A stretch of 30,837 nucleotides of DNA, taken from a virus. The notes under the pieces are model-generated. The model was given only the letters and a program-made list of their open reading frames with translations. It did no database searches and was not told the origin of the DNA. The translations under genes and the position numbers were made by a program. Position 1 is the first letter of the stretch. Each line of letters begins with the position of its first letter. Where the stretch lies: positions 1 through 30,837 of the IMG/VR virus record IMGVR_UViG_3300007541_000112; one strand, 5' to 3'. Shown here in pieces: positions 15,050 through 22,610 of the stretch.

Positions 15050-17731
15050 ATGAACGGAATCTCATTTAATTCTGAAAATTTAGGTAGAACCCCATTTTAT
15101 TTTTGGTATGGAATGGTAGTTGGTGGATCGGAGTGGGAAGATAATCAAAAAGATTCTTCTAATTCTGCACACAAAATTCATACTAGAGATGATGTTGCTG
15201 GTTGGGGATATAGATGTAAAGTTGCAATTATGGGATATGATCCCCACATTGTTGACGATAAGTCTGTAAAAAATTCTGAGTTAGCAATGGCGGAAGTTAT
15301 GCTTCCAACAACTGGTGGTGGAGGAATTGGAGGACCAATAAACACTCCAACAATTGGCAATAATTCTTTTGTCGTTGGATTTTTCAAGGATGGTATAAGT
15401 GCAAGAGAACCAGTTATTATGGGGGTCATACCAAATGTTTCCCAGTCCAGACTTGAAGATTATGAATTTTCAGAAAAAACAAGATACATTGCATCTAGTG
15501 GATATAGACCAGGAGAAGATAAAGCAGCAAATGATGCTTTATTTGGTGAGGGACCATCATCATCACCAATTGCTCAAAATGGTGAAATGGCTAGACCATA
15601 TACAGTATTGCTGAAGGCACAATTAGATGATGGCATTAGAAGATTTTCTTTACCAGAAACTTATAACTGTCAGAGAAAATGTGGTGGAGAACTAAATTCT
15701 ATTCAAGCAGCACTTCAACAACTTACTTCACACTTGGGATTGGCAAAAGGTGCTATTTTTGCGCAGAAAGCATCAGATGCTCTTAAAAATTATGGTGCAA
15801 TAGCAGCAAATGCAACTAATATTATTACTGCATATGTTCAAAAAATAGTTCAGGACATGCGGTCAAAAGTCCTCAATAAAGTTAATGCTACTATTGATGG
15901 TGTTTTGGATGGTGTTATTCCTCCCAACTTAAGAAGCAGCACAGTTGATGGAACTACCAGTAGTTTATTGGATGGAATTACTTGTGCCTTTAATTTGTTA
16001 CTTAAAGGTCTTAAAGGAATTGTTTCGAACTTTATAAAAAATATGATTGCTGGTGCATATGATATTGCAACATCAACTGCACAAGCACTGATTGGATGTG
16101 TATTGACTAATATTTTAGGACCAATAACTAGTGCTGTAGGAAATGCTCTTGCTGCTCTTGGAGGATTGCTTGGAAGCGCAATTTCTCTTGTTGGTGGAGT
16201 GTTAAATGGATTAAACATTTTACTTGGAGCATTTAATATTTTTTCATGCAAACAAGAACTTCAATGTGCTGGAATTAATTCTTGGTCTTGGCTATATGGG
16301 GATGGATCCACAAGTGGATGTTCTGGTGGAGGACTTCCGGGATTATTTTCATTATTCCAATCTTTTGATGCTAATGTTGAGAATGCTAAAAATGCAGTTT
16401 CTGGTGCTATAGATGCTGTTTCTAATTCCAAATCTGGGTTAGAAGGTGCTTTAGGATGCCTCAATATTCGGCAAGATACTCAACCAGTTCTTTCTGGTCC
16501 ACCAACAGTATCTACATCTGGAGGAGGAAATGTTCCAAATTCTGGAGGATTTGCAGCAAATCCTGTTATTAGTGCAAAAGGAGAAATTTTAGCACTAGAC
16601 ATTGTAAATGGTGGAAGTGGATTTACAAGTCCACCAAACATCATTATTTACGATTCTACTGGAAATGGTAGAGGTGCGGTAGCAATACCAATTATGACTA
16701 GTGCATCTGGAACATCTAGTGGAACATCTGGTTCGACTAAAGAAAGAGTTTTTGACATTGATGGTTGTGGAAAACCAAAGGTAAATGCAAAGTATCCAAA
16801 CATTAATCAAACTCTATCTCCATTATCCAGTAGATTTGAAAAAGATTTGACTTCTGAAGACAATGAAACAGAAAATCTTGGTGGAGGTCCTCTTCAAAAT
16901 AGACCAGAAATTAAGTTTACGCCAAATCTATTACCTTTAGAAGAATTTCCGCCAGTATCTGGACAGAGTGTGGAAAAAATCATAGTAGTAGATTCTGGAG
17001 TTGGATATTTGCAAAAATCTGATGGAAGCACTGGTGCTGGTGGAGTTAAAGTATCTAATCCAGAAGATACAATTGTTTATTGTGGTGGTTATAATGTATA
17101 TCCACCTTGCTCTGAAGTGCAAGTTTCTGAAGGAGATTCAATTTACATTCCATTAGGAACTACAGGACAAGTATTTGATGTTGAAGGTAATTTAGTTCAA
17201 TCTGTATCTGGAAGAGGTCCAGTAACTCCAATAAAAATAGAAAAAACTGGAACTCTGGCAACTCCTTGTGTTAGCAGAGAAGAAGTAATTCCTCCAGTGA
17301 GCGTAGTTCCAGTTGGAATTCCAAGAACACCGGAACAGATAACAACAACACAAACTCAAACTGAATATCAAGTTGCTTTAGAAATTGGAGATGTTTACAT
17401 TGAAGACATTGGAATAAATTATTCTCCCGATGATGAAATTACAATTGAGCCAGCAAACGGTGCTGAATTAAAACCTAAATATGATGAGGTTGGACGACTG
17501 ATTGATGTAGAAATAGTAAGTCCTGGAATTGGATTTACAGAATCTCCAAAAATTAGAATTTATTCAAATACTGGATTAAATGCAAACATTATTCCAATTT
17601 TCAATGTAATTCGTATTAGTGATGAAGTCATAGAAAGAGACATTGTTCCTTCAGGAACTAAATTGATAAGCGTTATTGATTGTGTCGGAATTCAACCTCC
17701 AAAAAGAGAATTTGATATAATACCAGAGTAA
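15050..17731 (+). CDS. gp5-like baseplate hub/spike protein (OB-fold), no lysozyme domain
   Basis: 893 residues, start one base after the CP12-like stop. Residues 1-140 look like the OB-fold of gp5 and VgrG: TPFYFWYGMVVGGSEWE, then WGYRCKVAIMGYDPH, then NSFVVGFFKDGISAREPVIM with GVIPN. Residues 200-460 are helical and hydrophobic (Ala/Gly/Leu-rich), with several Cys. Beyond 500 the chain is beta-rich and includes two copies of a repeat of the form IVNGGSGFTSPPNIIIYDST and IVSPGIGFTESPKIRIYSNT (about 507-550 and 814-851), with weaker copies between. T4 gp5 is 575 residues with a lysozyme in the middle; none is seen here. The protein should sit under the hub ring. The beta-helical needle of T4 gp5 seems to be encoded separately by the next gene. 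Confidence 0.6.
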   Translation: MNGISFNSENLGRTPFYFWYGMVVGGSEWEDNQKDSSNSAHKIHTRDDVAGWGYRCKVAIMGYDPHIVDDKSVKNSELAMAEVMLPTTGGGGIGGPINTPTIGNNSFVVGFFKDGISAREPVIMGVIPNVSQSRLEDYEFSEKTRYIASSGYRPGEDKAANDALFGEGPSSSPIAQNGEMARPYTVLLKAQLDDGIRRFSLPETYNCQRKCGGELNSIQAALQQLTSHLGLAKGAIFAQKASDALKNYGAIAANATNIITAYVQKIVQDMRSKVLNKVNATIDGVLDGVIPPNLRSSTVDGTTSSLLDGITCAFNLLLKGLKGIVSNFIKNMIAGAYDIATSTAQALIGCVLTNILGPITSAVGNALAALGGLLGSAISLVGGVLNGLNILLGAFNIFSCKQELQCAGINSWSWLYGDGSTSGCSGGGLPGLFSLFQSFDANVENAKNAVSGAIDAVSNSKSGLEGALGCLNIRQDTQPVLSGPPTVSTSGGGNVPNSGGFAANPVISAKGEILALDIVNGGSGFTSPPNIIIYDSTGNGRGAVAIPIMTSASGTSSGTSGSTKERVFDIDGCGKPKVNAKYPNINQTLSPLSSRFEKDLTSEDNETENLGGGPLQNRPEIKFTPNLLPLEEFPPVSGQSVEKIIVVDSGVGYLQKSDGSTGAGGVKVSNPEDTIVYCGGYNVYPPCSEVQVSEGDSIYIPLGTTGQVFDVEGNLVQSVSGRGPVTPIKIEKTGTLATPCVSREEVIPPVSVVPVGIPRTPEQITTTQTQTEYQVALEIGDVYIEDIGINYSPDDEITIEPANGAELKPKYDEVGRLIDVEIVSPGIGFTESPKIRIYSNTGLNANIIPIFNVIRISDEVIERDIVPSGTKLISVIDCVGIQPPKREFDIIPE

Positions 17732-17738
17732 TATAATT

Positions 17739-18341
17739 ATGTCAGCTAAAGAAGAAAGAACTAATTTTGTCTACGGACATAAATCTAAAGGGACAATAAA
17801 GTTTGGTCACCTTTGGTTGGACTCTGAAAATAAATTAGAAACAGCAGTCCAATCAGGTGTAATGCTTCAAGCATATGATGCTCGCCATTATATGTCTATG
17901 GACATTGATGGAGTTAGAAAAGGATGGACATTAAATAGGTGTCCAGGAACCTATCAAATTTTGTGCGGTACTGATTTGAAGGCAGATGGAATAGGATACT
18001 TGTTAATTTCTGAAATGGGAGACATTGTATTGAGGTCTCCGAGTGGAAAAATAAGAATGGAAGCTCAAGACATTGAACTTATTGCTAATGGAACTGGAAA
18101 TAAAAGAGGAAATATTGAATTAGACTCAAATACTTCCGTAAAAATTGATAGTCCAATGTTTGATGTAAATTGTAAAAATGGAATTAGATTTTTTACACCG
18201 TTCTCAATTGACATTGTTGGAAATGCGCGTATAAATTTTATATCTAATTTTATACAGGGATTAAGTTCAGCTTCAAAATCAGTTCCAGATAAATTAAATC
18301 CAACATCTTCTTTAAAATACGGTACTAATCAAGCATATTAA
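17739..18341 (+). CDS. beta-helical spike (gp5 needle-like) protein
   Basis: 200 residues. Residues 85-150 carry short repeating strands (LLISEMGDIVLRSPSGKIRM, EAQDIELIANG, RGNIELDSNTSVKIDSP). These are like the triple-stranded beta-helix of the T4 gp5 C-terminus and VgrG spikes, where V/I-x-L alternates with Gly or Ser turns. The upstream part (GWTLNRCPGTYQILCG) is a beta-rich cap. No PAAR tip is obvious. It directly follows the gp5-like gene, so the natural reading is a needle protein that completes the puncturing device. Assigned by pattern and context, not by a close match; a small fibre or plug protein is the alternative. Confidence 0.45.
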   Translation: MSAKEERTNFVYGHKSKGTIKFGHLWLDSENKLETAVQSGVMLQAYDARHYMSMDIDGVRKGWTLNRCPGTYQILCGTDLKADGIGYLLISEMGDIVLRSPSGKIRMEAQDIELIANGTGNKRGNIELDSNTSVKIDSPMFDVNCKNGIRFFTPFSIDIVGNARINFISNFIQGLSSASKSVPDKLNPTSSLKYGTNQAY

Positions 18342-18346
18342 TTATT

Positions 18347-19114
18347 ATGGCATATTCTGTAGATACTATAGCATCAACTCACCATTTAGTTCATGGATTT
18401 GGATATCCAATAGGTGTTATGAGATTGGGACCAGCTTCAGTAAGAGGAAGTTCGTACATTGAAGGACCTTCAGTTTTTGGTTCCGCAGGCACTTGGCCAT
18501 TTACCACTGCTACAGTGATGATTGGTCCAAATTTAAATATTGATATGCCAGGAGGTATTATGCCTGGATTTGTTGCTGCGTGTGGTCTTTGGAATCACTC
18601 ACCCTATTCATTGCATGTTCTTGGTGATGCTTTTATTAATAATTTTCTTGATGTTGCTATAGATGTAAATGCTGGGGGAGTTATTAGAGCAGGAGCAGCT
18701 ATTATATCTAAAGGTGCTGTCATATCAAAGTGTGGGGTTAAACCATTCAACATAAAACATCCAGACCCAGAAAAAGATGGATGGAGACTAGTTCACAATT
18801 GTCTTGAAGGTCCTGAAATTGCAGTTTATTTTAGGGGAAGAGTTAAAAATAAAAATGAGATAGATTTGCCAGATTACTGGGAACATTTAGTTAATAAAAA
18901 TACAATAACAGTAAATTTAACTCCCATAGGTTCTCACCAAGATATTATCATAAAAGGAATTGGGAATAATAAAATTATTCTACAGTCTAAAGGGGGAATG
19001 CCAATAGATTGTTATTATTATGTAATGGCAGAAAGAAAAGATATCCCAAAATTAGTTGTGGAGTATGAAGGAACAGTTGAAGATTGTTTAGATAATTTTA
19101 ATCTGGAGAAATAA
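18347..19114 (+). CDS. virion structural protein with fibre-type C-terminal domain
   Basis: 255 residues. The first 125 are Gly-rich and beta-structured, with a turn-rich pattern (HVLGDAFINNFLDVAIDVNA, then GGVIRAGAAIISKGAVIS) like a small beta-solenoid. From residue 135 comes FNIKHPDPEKDGWRLVHNCL, then EGPEIAVYFRGRV, LPDYWEHLVN, TITVNLTPIG and YYYVMAERKDIPKLVVEYEG. This reads as the LEGPE-type C-terminal domain found at the ends of many cyanophage tail fibre and virion proteins, possibly a trimerisation or assembly domain. It is probably a tail or baseplate surface protein. Three to five bases separate it from its neighbours, so it belongs to the same late operon. Confidence 0.5.
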   Translation: MAYSVDTIASTHHLVHGFGYPIGVMRLGPASVRGSSYIEGPSVFGSAGTWPFTTATVMIGPNLNIDMPGGIMPGFVAACGLWNHSPYSLHVLGDAFINNFLDVAIDVNAGGVIRAGAAIISKGAVISKCGVKPFNIKHPDPEKDGWRLVHNCLEGPEIAVYFRGRVKNKNEIDLPDYWEHLVNKNTITVNLTPIGSHQDIIIKGIGNNKIILQSKGGMPIDCYYYVMAERKDIPKLVVEYEGTVEDCLDNFNLEK

Positions 19115-19116
19115 TT

Positions 19117-19905
19117 ATGTCCAATGATACAAACTCTTATTTGCAGCAATTTAATTTGACTATACCTGAAGGAATAAAATCTACCCTAACTTCAGATACT
19201 ATTGAAACATTAAATAATGCCCAACCAACAGAAGATTTTGGAGCCATTCCCGATAGAGTTTTTGAAGGAGTTCCAGAAATTCCAAACACTCTTTTTGTTG
19301 AGTACATTGGAATCAATACTTCTCCTGGAGGAGTATTAGATAATCCATTAAGCACTGGTTCAGTTCATTTTTTCGTCCATGGTGAAAGTTATTTTGATGA
19401 GAACGTAGAAATAAATTCCACATTAAATGTTTCTGGACCAACAACTTTAGGTTCAACTCTTGATGTTGTTGGAGTAACATCTTTAAGTTCTGATTTATAT
19501 GTTGTTGGATCAACTACTTTAGGTTCGACTCTTAATGTTGTTGGAGTAACATCTTTAAGTTCTGATTTATTTGTTTCTGGTGTTGCTACAGTAACATCAC
19601 TTGATGTTGTTGGAGTAACATCTTTAAGTTCTGATTTATTTGTTTCTGGTGTTGCTACAGTAACATCACTTGATGTTGTTGGAGTAACATCTTTAAGTTC
19701 CACTTTAAATGTAACAGGAGCAACAACAATAAATTCGACACTTGATGTTGTTGGAGTAACATCTTTAAGTTCTGATTTATATGTTTCTAATGATTTGACT
19801 GTAGGAATAGATACTTCTACGGGACTAATATTAACATCTCCAAATGGAACTAAATATAGACTTATAGTTGATAATGTTGGAATCTTGACTACAGTAGTAG
19901 TTTGA
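19117..19905 (+). CDS. repeat-rich tail fibre-like protein
   Basis: 262 residues. The N-terminal 90 residues are unique and may attach to the tail (VPEIPNTLFVEYIGINTSPG). Residues 95-235 are tandem repeats around SLDVVGVTSLSSDLFVSGVA, with periods of 23-24 residues, the kind of short beta repeat that builds a trimeric fibre shaft. The end, LTSPNGTKYRLIVDNVGILT, is a common cyanophage fibre terminus. At DNA level two repeat units are identical, so unequal recombination could change shaft length. It is the last gene of the hub/spike run; its stop codon overlaps the -35 box of a strong sigma70 promoter. The fibre with longer repeats at 28406 uses a related but distinct repeat. Confidence 0.6.
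   Translation: MSNDTNSYLQQFNLTIPEGIKSTLTSDTIETLNNAQPTEDFGAIPDRVFEGVPEIPNTLFVEYIGINTSPGGVLDNPLSTGSVHFFVHGESYFDENVEINSTLNVSGPTTLGSTLDVVGVTSLSSDLYVVGSTTLGSTLNVVGVTSLSSDLFVSGVATVTSLDVVGVTSLSSDLFVSGVATVTSLDVVGVTSLSSTLNVTGATTINSTLDVVGVTSLSSDLYVSNDLTVGIDTSTGLILTSPNGTKYRLIVDNVGILTTVVV
19465..19772 (+). repeat. tandem 69/72-bp repeats in fibre gene
   Basis: The core GTTGTTGGAGTAACATCTTT recurs at 19465, 19537, 19606, 19675 and 19747, giving periods of 72, 69, 69 and 72 bases. The two 69-base units are identical as far as I can read. All periods are multiples of three, so the frame is kept. Confidence 0.85.
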
Positions 19906-19930
19906 CATATTAACTATTTTCTTTTATAAT
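19902..19930 (+). promoter_or_regulatory. perfect-consensus sigma70 promoter for the small-gene island
   Basis: TTGACA (19902-19907), 17 bases, TATAAT (19925-19930): 12 of 12 consensus bases at ideal spacing. The start site would be near 19937, 16 bases before the ATG at 19953. The -35 overlaps the stop of the fibre gene. It should be read by host RNA polymerase without phage factors, so the genes down to the terminator at 21153 are probably early, although they sit among late genes. Confidence 0.8.
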
Positions 19931-19952
19931 TTTCAAATAAAGTTTTTATAAA

Positions 19953-20162
19953 ATGACTGAACAGCAACAACATCTCAAAGATCTTCTACAAAAACGTGAA
20001 GTCCTCCAAAAAGATTTAGAAGGACTTCAAGTACAAATGAATACTAAGAGAGAAATTTTTCTAAAAGTTCAAGGAATCATAGAATATCTTACACAAATTG
20101 GAGTGACTCTTCCAGAAGAACCTACCAAGGAGACACTTGAAGAAGTGTCCACAGAGGATTGA
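19953..20162 (+). CDS. small coiled-coil protein, function unknown
   Basis: 69 residues. Residues 3-48 form one long charged helix with heptad-like Leu/Val spacing (LKDLLQKREVLQKDLEGLQV), likely a coiled coil, followed by an acidic tail (EETPTKETLEEVSTED-like, Glu/Thr-rich). No catalytic motif or membrane segment is visible. It is the first gene after a perfect sigma70 promoter, so early and strong expression is expected. There is no clear Shine-Dalgarno sequence; the leader is only about 16 bases. It could be a host-interaction protein or a misplaced small structural protein; I cannot choose from sequence alone. Confidence 0.7.
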   Translation: MTEQQQHLKDLLQKREVLQKDLEGLQVQMNTKREIFLKVQGIIEYLTQIGVTLPEEPTKETLEEVSTED

Positions 20163-20178
20163 CGCCAGGATCAAGATG

Positions 20179-20206
20179 TTCTATAGTAGTGGTGCCACTA
20201 ATAGAA
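20179..20206 (+). other. intergenic RNA hairpin
   Basis: TTCTAT-AG-TAGTGG, a TG loop, then CCACTAATAGAA: a 12-bp stem with one two-base bulge, in the 51-base gap between two small genes. Only TTT follows, so it is not a convincing terminator. It ends seven bases before the next ATG and could affect translation or mRNA processing. Confidence 0.5.
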
Positions 20207-20213
20207 TTTAAGA

Positions 20214-20393
20214 ATGCAAGATGAATACCTGACCCGATGCGTGGTAGACCCACTTCGTAAGACTGTCTACATCTATTCTAATGAGGGGACAGAACAGGAA
20301 CTAGTTTGTGAGACTACCGATCAGTTTATGAATGTGCTAAACTTCATTCGTGCCACAGTTGATGAGGACACACTTGCTTATGCTCCACTCTGA
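20214..20393 (+). CDS. small conserved-looking protein, function unknown
   Basis: 59 residues, starting MQDEYLTRCVVDPLRKTVYI and ending TVDEDTLAYAPL. The composition is that of a folded protein: alternating strands (TRCVVDPLRKTVYIYS), an acidic turn, then a helix (TTDQFMNVLNFIRATV). It resembles short proteins I associate with T4-like cyanophages, but no function is known to me. Second gene of the sigma70-driven island, behind a strong hairpin. Codon use is like that of its neighbours. It does not overlap any other credible frame. Confidence 0.65.
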   Translation: MQDEYLTRCVVDPLRKTVYIYSNEGTEQELVCETTDQFMNVLNFIRATVDEDTLAYAPL

Positions 20394-20473
20394 GGGAAAA
20401 TCGACTTTTAAATCCATTTTAGGTCAAAAAAAAATCCCAGCAAAATTTTTACTCTGTAGGGTTTTAAAAACTT

Positions 20474-20626
20474 ATGAGACCAGAAACACGCAAATCTATG
20501 GAAATGCTTTTCCACGCAAAGTGGAATTTGCCAAAGGCTGCATCACATTGCAATCTTACTAATAAAGAAATGAAAATTACTTTTAATGAGTATTGTAATT
20601 TTCATCCACCAACTTATAAAAATTGA
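20474..20626 (+). CDS. small helical protein, possibly DNA-binding
   Basis: 50 residues, MRPETRKSMEMLFHAKWNLP followed by KAASHCNLTNKEMKITFNEY and a short tail ending HPPTYKN. The pattern of two short helices joined by a turn (LPKAASHCNLTNKEMKITF) looks like a helix-turn-helix of the kind seen in small regulators, with basic residues on the N-terminal helix. Similar short proteins occur in cyanophages, as far as I recall. The 80 bases in front (20394-20473) hold A- and T-runs but no gene or clear terminator, and the Shine-Dalgarno site is weak. Third gene of the island. The assignment as a regulator is inference. Confidence 0.55.
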   Translation: MRPETRKSMEMLFHAKWNLPKAASHCNLTNKEMKITFNEYCNFHPPTYKN

Positions 20627-20663
20627 ATAATTTTACTAAATAATCAAAAATAGGGAAAATCCT

Positions 20664-20933
20664 ATGAAATACAAGATTGACACCAGATATTGCTGGTACA
20701 ATAGGGGACAACAACTTGTCCTTATGTATTTCATAAATGGAATCGCATTTACTTTTGATGATGTTTCTGAAGACTACTATTATGATCTTGACATTAGAGA
20801 AATAGCAGATAATGAAAGAAAATATGAACCTGAAGATTTATTTCAATCTTCATTTTATCTAATAGATGAAGAATGTCATCCACTTTTATTTGAACTGGAA
20901 TTAGAAAATCCAGAAATGCTTCCAAGTGATTAA
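20664..20933 (+). CDS. acidic small protein, function unknown
   Basis: 89 residues. The N-terminus is beta-like with aromatic residues (KIDTRYCWYNRGQQLVLMYF, then INGIAFTFDDV). The rest is strongly acidic and rich in Tyr, Asp and Glu (DYYYDLDIREIADN, ending LLFELELENPEMLPSD). There is no membrane segment or known motif that I can name. A small acidic protein made early in infection could be a host-protein inhibitor or DNA mimic, but nothing here proves that. A TAGGG stretch lies about nine bases before the ATG. The next frame continues in the same phase after its TAA. Confidence 0.65.
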   Translation: MKYKIDTRYCWYNRGQQLVLMYFINGIAFTFDDVSEDYYYDLDIREIADNERKYEPEDLFQSSFYLIDEECHPLLFELELENPEMLPSD

Positions 20934-20957
20934 AATAATAGAAAAAGGAGTAAGATC

Positions 20958-21128
20958 ATAAAAATCAATCTTTGGTATTCTGGACATCAAAAGAAATGGA
21001 GATGGACTCTTTGCGATGAGCAATTTGATCCTCTTCATATGGAATCTGGGCAGCAAGAAAATTTGCGTAGTGCAATGAATGATATTGCAAATACGGTAGA
21101 GTATATTTTAGAATCAAAACATAAATGA
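20958..21128 (+). CDS. small protein with apparent ATA start, function unknown
   Basis: 56 residues if read from ATA at 20958: IKINLWYSGHQKKWRWTLCD, then an acidic/Gln segment (HMESGQQENLRSAMNDIANT) and a closing VEYILES helix. A strong Shine-Dalgarno sequence, AAAAAGGAG (20942-20950), lies seven bases before the ATA. The first in-frame ATG (21039) would discard half of what looks like a folded protein. There is no GTG or TTG in place. The simplest readings are a rare ATA start, a recent ATG-to-ATA mutation, or a base-call error. It closes the sigma70 island; the terminator follows 25 bases after the stop. Short Trp-rich proteins of this type occur in cyanophages, to my recollection. Confidence 0.5.
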   Translation: MKINLWYSGHQKKWRWTLCDEQFDPLHMESGQQENLRSAMNDIANTVEYILESKHK

Positions 21129-21152
21129 GCAAAAGTAACTTTTATATCGAAT

Positions 21153-21173
21153 CCTCCTTCGGGAGGTTTTTTT
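21153..21173 (+). terminator. rho-independent terminator with UUCG loop
   Basis: CCTCC (21153-21157), TTCG loop, GGAGG (21162-21166), then seven T. A C(UUCG)G tetraloop is unusually stable and common in intrinsic terminators. It closes the small-gene island just before the next late promoter. Confidence 0.85.
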
Positions 21174-21176
21174 GTG

Positions 21177-21184
21177 GATAAATA
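21177..21184 (+). promoter_or_regulatory. late promoter for the fibre region
   Basis: GATAAATA, matching NATAAATA, four bases after the terminator T-run and 32 bases before the ATG at 21216. Together with the terminator it insulates the late fibre genes from the early island. Confidence 0.7.
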
Positions 21185-21215
21185 ACTTATAACGGAACTA
21201 AAAGTATTAATAAAA

Positions 21216-22610
21216 ATGGGTCTCTCACGTTTAGATAATTTTCTGAAATCTGTAAGAGGAAATACATTATATGTTGATCCAAATAGTCTTGATGCGACAG
21301 ATAGTGTAGAAAATCAAGGTAATTCTCCTACTCGCCCATTCAAAACTATTCAGCGTGCCCTGATCGAAGCTGCTAGATTTTCATATCAAATTGGAAATAA
21401 TAATGATAGGTTTAATAAAACAACTATTATTCTACAACCAGGAGAACATATTGTAGATAATAGACCTGGATTGATTGTCAACGAAGTTGATAGTAACTAT
21501 ACTACCAGAGGTGGATTTGAATCATATACTGATTTTGATGAATTTACATTATTAACTGTCTTTGATGTATTAAATGATAATAATGTACTTTACAAATTAA
21601 ACTCTATTCATGGTGGAGTGATAGTTCCAAGAGGAACATCAATTGTTGGATCAGATCTTAGAAAAACTAAGATTGTTCCAAGATATGTTCCAAATCCAGA
21701 AAATGCTAATATTGAAAGATCTGCGGTTTTTAGAATAACTGGTGGTTGTTATTTTTATGGATTTACCATTTTTGATGCAAATCCAAATGGAACTTGTTTT
21801 AAGGATTATACTTTATCTCAATTTGTTCCAAATTTTTCTCACCATAAATTAACATGTTTTGAGTATGCTGATGGTGTAAATAATGTCAATATCAATGACG
21901 ATTTTCTTGTCAAAGAATATCAAACAACTGACCTTGATATGTACTATAAAAAGGTTGCAGTTGCTTATGGGCAGAATAGTGGAAGACAGATTGTTGAAGC
22001 AAATGAAGACATTCAATCTGTAGTTGATGAGTATAGAATTGTTGGTTCAAAAGGTGAAGAAGCAACTATTACAAACATAACTTCTTCTGGAACTACTGTC
22101 ACAGTAACTATTGCTGAAGAACTTTCTGAATTGGCAGCAAACTCACCAATTCAAATTTCTGGTGTTCAATCTTCAGATTCTGAAGATGTTTATAACGGAC
22201 AATTTATTGTTTCTAGTGTTATAAGTAGCACTCAGTTTACATATACAACTACTGTAGTAAATGTAGACACTACTCCAAATGTAGCATCTGCAACTCTTAA
22301 CTTTAGTGTTGATACAGTTACATCAGCGTCACCTTACATATACAATATTTCTCTTCGTTCTGTATATGGAATGTGTGGAATGCTTGCTGATGGAAGCAAG
22401 GCTGGTGGTTTTAAGAGTATGGTTGTTGCTCAATTTACTGGAATTGGTCTCCAGAAAGATGACAACGCATTCGTAAAATATAACGAAACTACTGGACTCT
22501 ATCAATATTCAAATCAAGTAGTTGATCTTCATACAAATTCAAGATCAAGATTTAGACCAGAATATCGCAATTTTCACATCAAGGCAATTAATAATGCATT
22601 TATTCAGTAG
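21216..22610 (+). CDS. large virion structural/fibre protein, N-terminal part (frame broken)
   Basis: 464 residues. The start (LSRLDNFLKSVRGNTLYVDP, then PTRPFKTIQRALIEAARFS) has the xxYVDP...G-S/T-x-RPFKTIQ.A pattern that opens pectin-lyase-like right-handed beta-helices in cyanophage virion proteins. Further on, HGGVIVPRGTSIVGSDLRKT, GCYFYGFTIFDA and GMCGMLADGSKAGGFKSMVV fit rungs of such a helix. An inserted domain rich in Thr/Ser (about 285-370) looks Ig-like. The frame ends at TAG (22608-22610) after AINNAFIQ, with no sign of a natural C-terminus. Coding continues at once in the -1 frame (see the next entry), so I read the two as one gene of about 2,030 codons split by a one-base loss near 22608. 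A late promoter and the terminator lie directly upstream. Confidence 0.75.
   Translation: MGLSRLDNFLKSVRGNTLYVDPNSLDATDSVENQGNSPTRPFKTIQRALIEAARFSYQIGNNNDRFNKTTIILQPGEHIVDNRPGLIVNEVDSNYTTRGGFESYTDFDEFTLLTVFDVLNDNNVLYKLNSIHGGVIVPRGTSIVGSDLRKTKIVPRYVPNPENANIERSAVFRITGGCYFYGFTIFDANPNGTCFKDYTLSQFVPNFSHHKLTCFEYADGVNNVNINDDFLVKEYQTTDLDMYYKKVAVAYGQNSGRQIVEANEDIQSVVDEYRIVGSKGEEATITNITSSGTTVTVTIAEELSELAANSPIQISGVQSSDSEDVYNGQFIVSSVISSTQFTYTTTVVNVDTTPNVASATLNFSVDTVTSASPYIYNISLRSVYGMCGMLADGSKAGGFKSMVVAQFTGIGLQKDDNAFVKYNETTGLYQYSNQVVDLHTNSRSRFRPEYRNFHIKAINNAFIQ

Noticed and set aside
15045-15073. TTGACA before the gp5-like gene as a sigma70 promoter
   Set aside because: At 17 bases the -10 would be AATTCT, a poor match, and the -35 lies within tightly packed genes.
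15850-16251. Minus-strand frame opposite the gp5-like gene
   Set aside because: Antisense shadow of an Ala/Gly-rich coding stretch; no supporting signals.
19389-19703. Minus-strand repetitive frame
   Set aside because: It only mirrors the tandem repeats of the fibre gene on the plus strand.
20394-20473. A small gene or terminator in the A/T-run stretch
   Set aside because: No frame with protein character, and the CCC/GGG pairing around the T-runs is broken by a bulge and a long loop.
20350-20562. Possible 70-residue plus-strand frame
   Set aside because: It overlaps two better frames (20214-20393 and 20474-20626), crosses A- and T-runs, and has no protein-like pattern.
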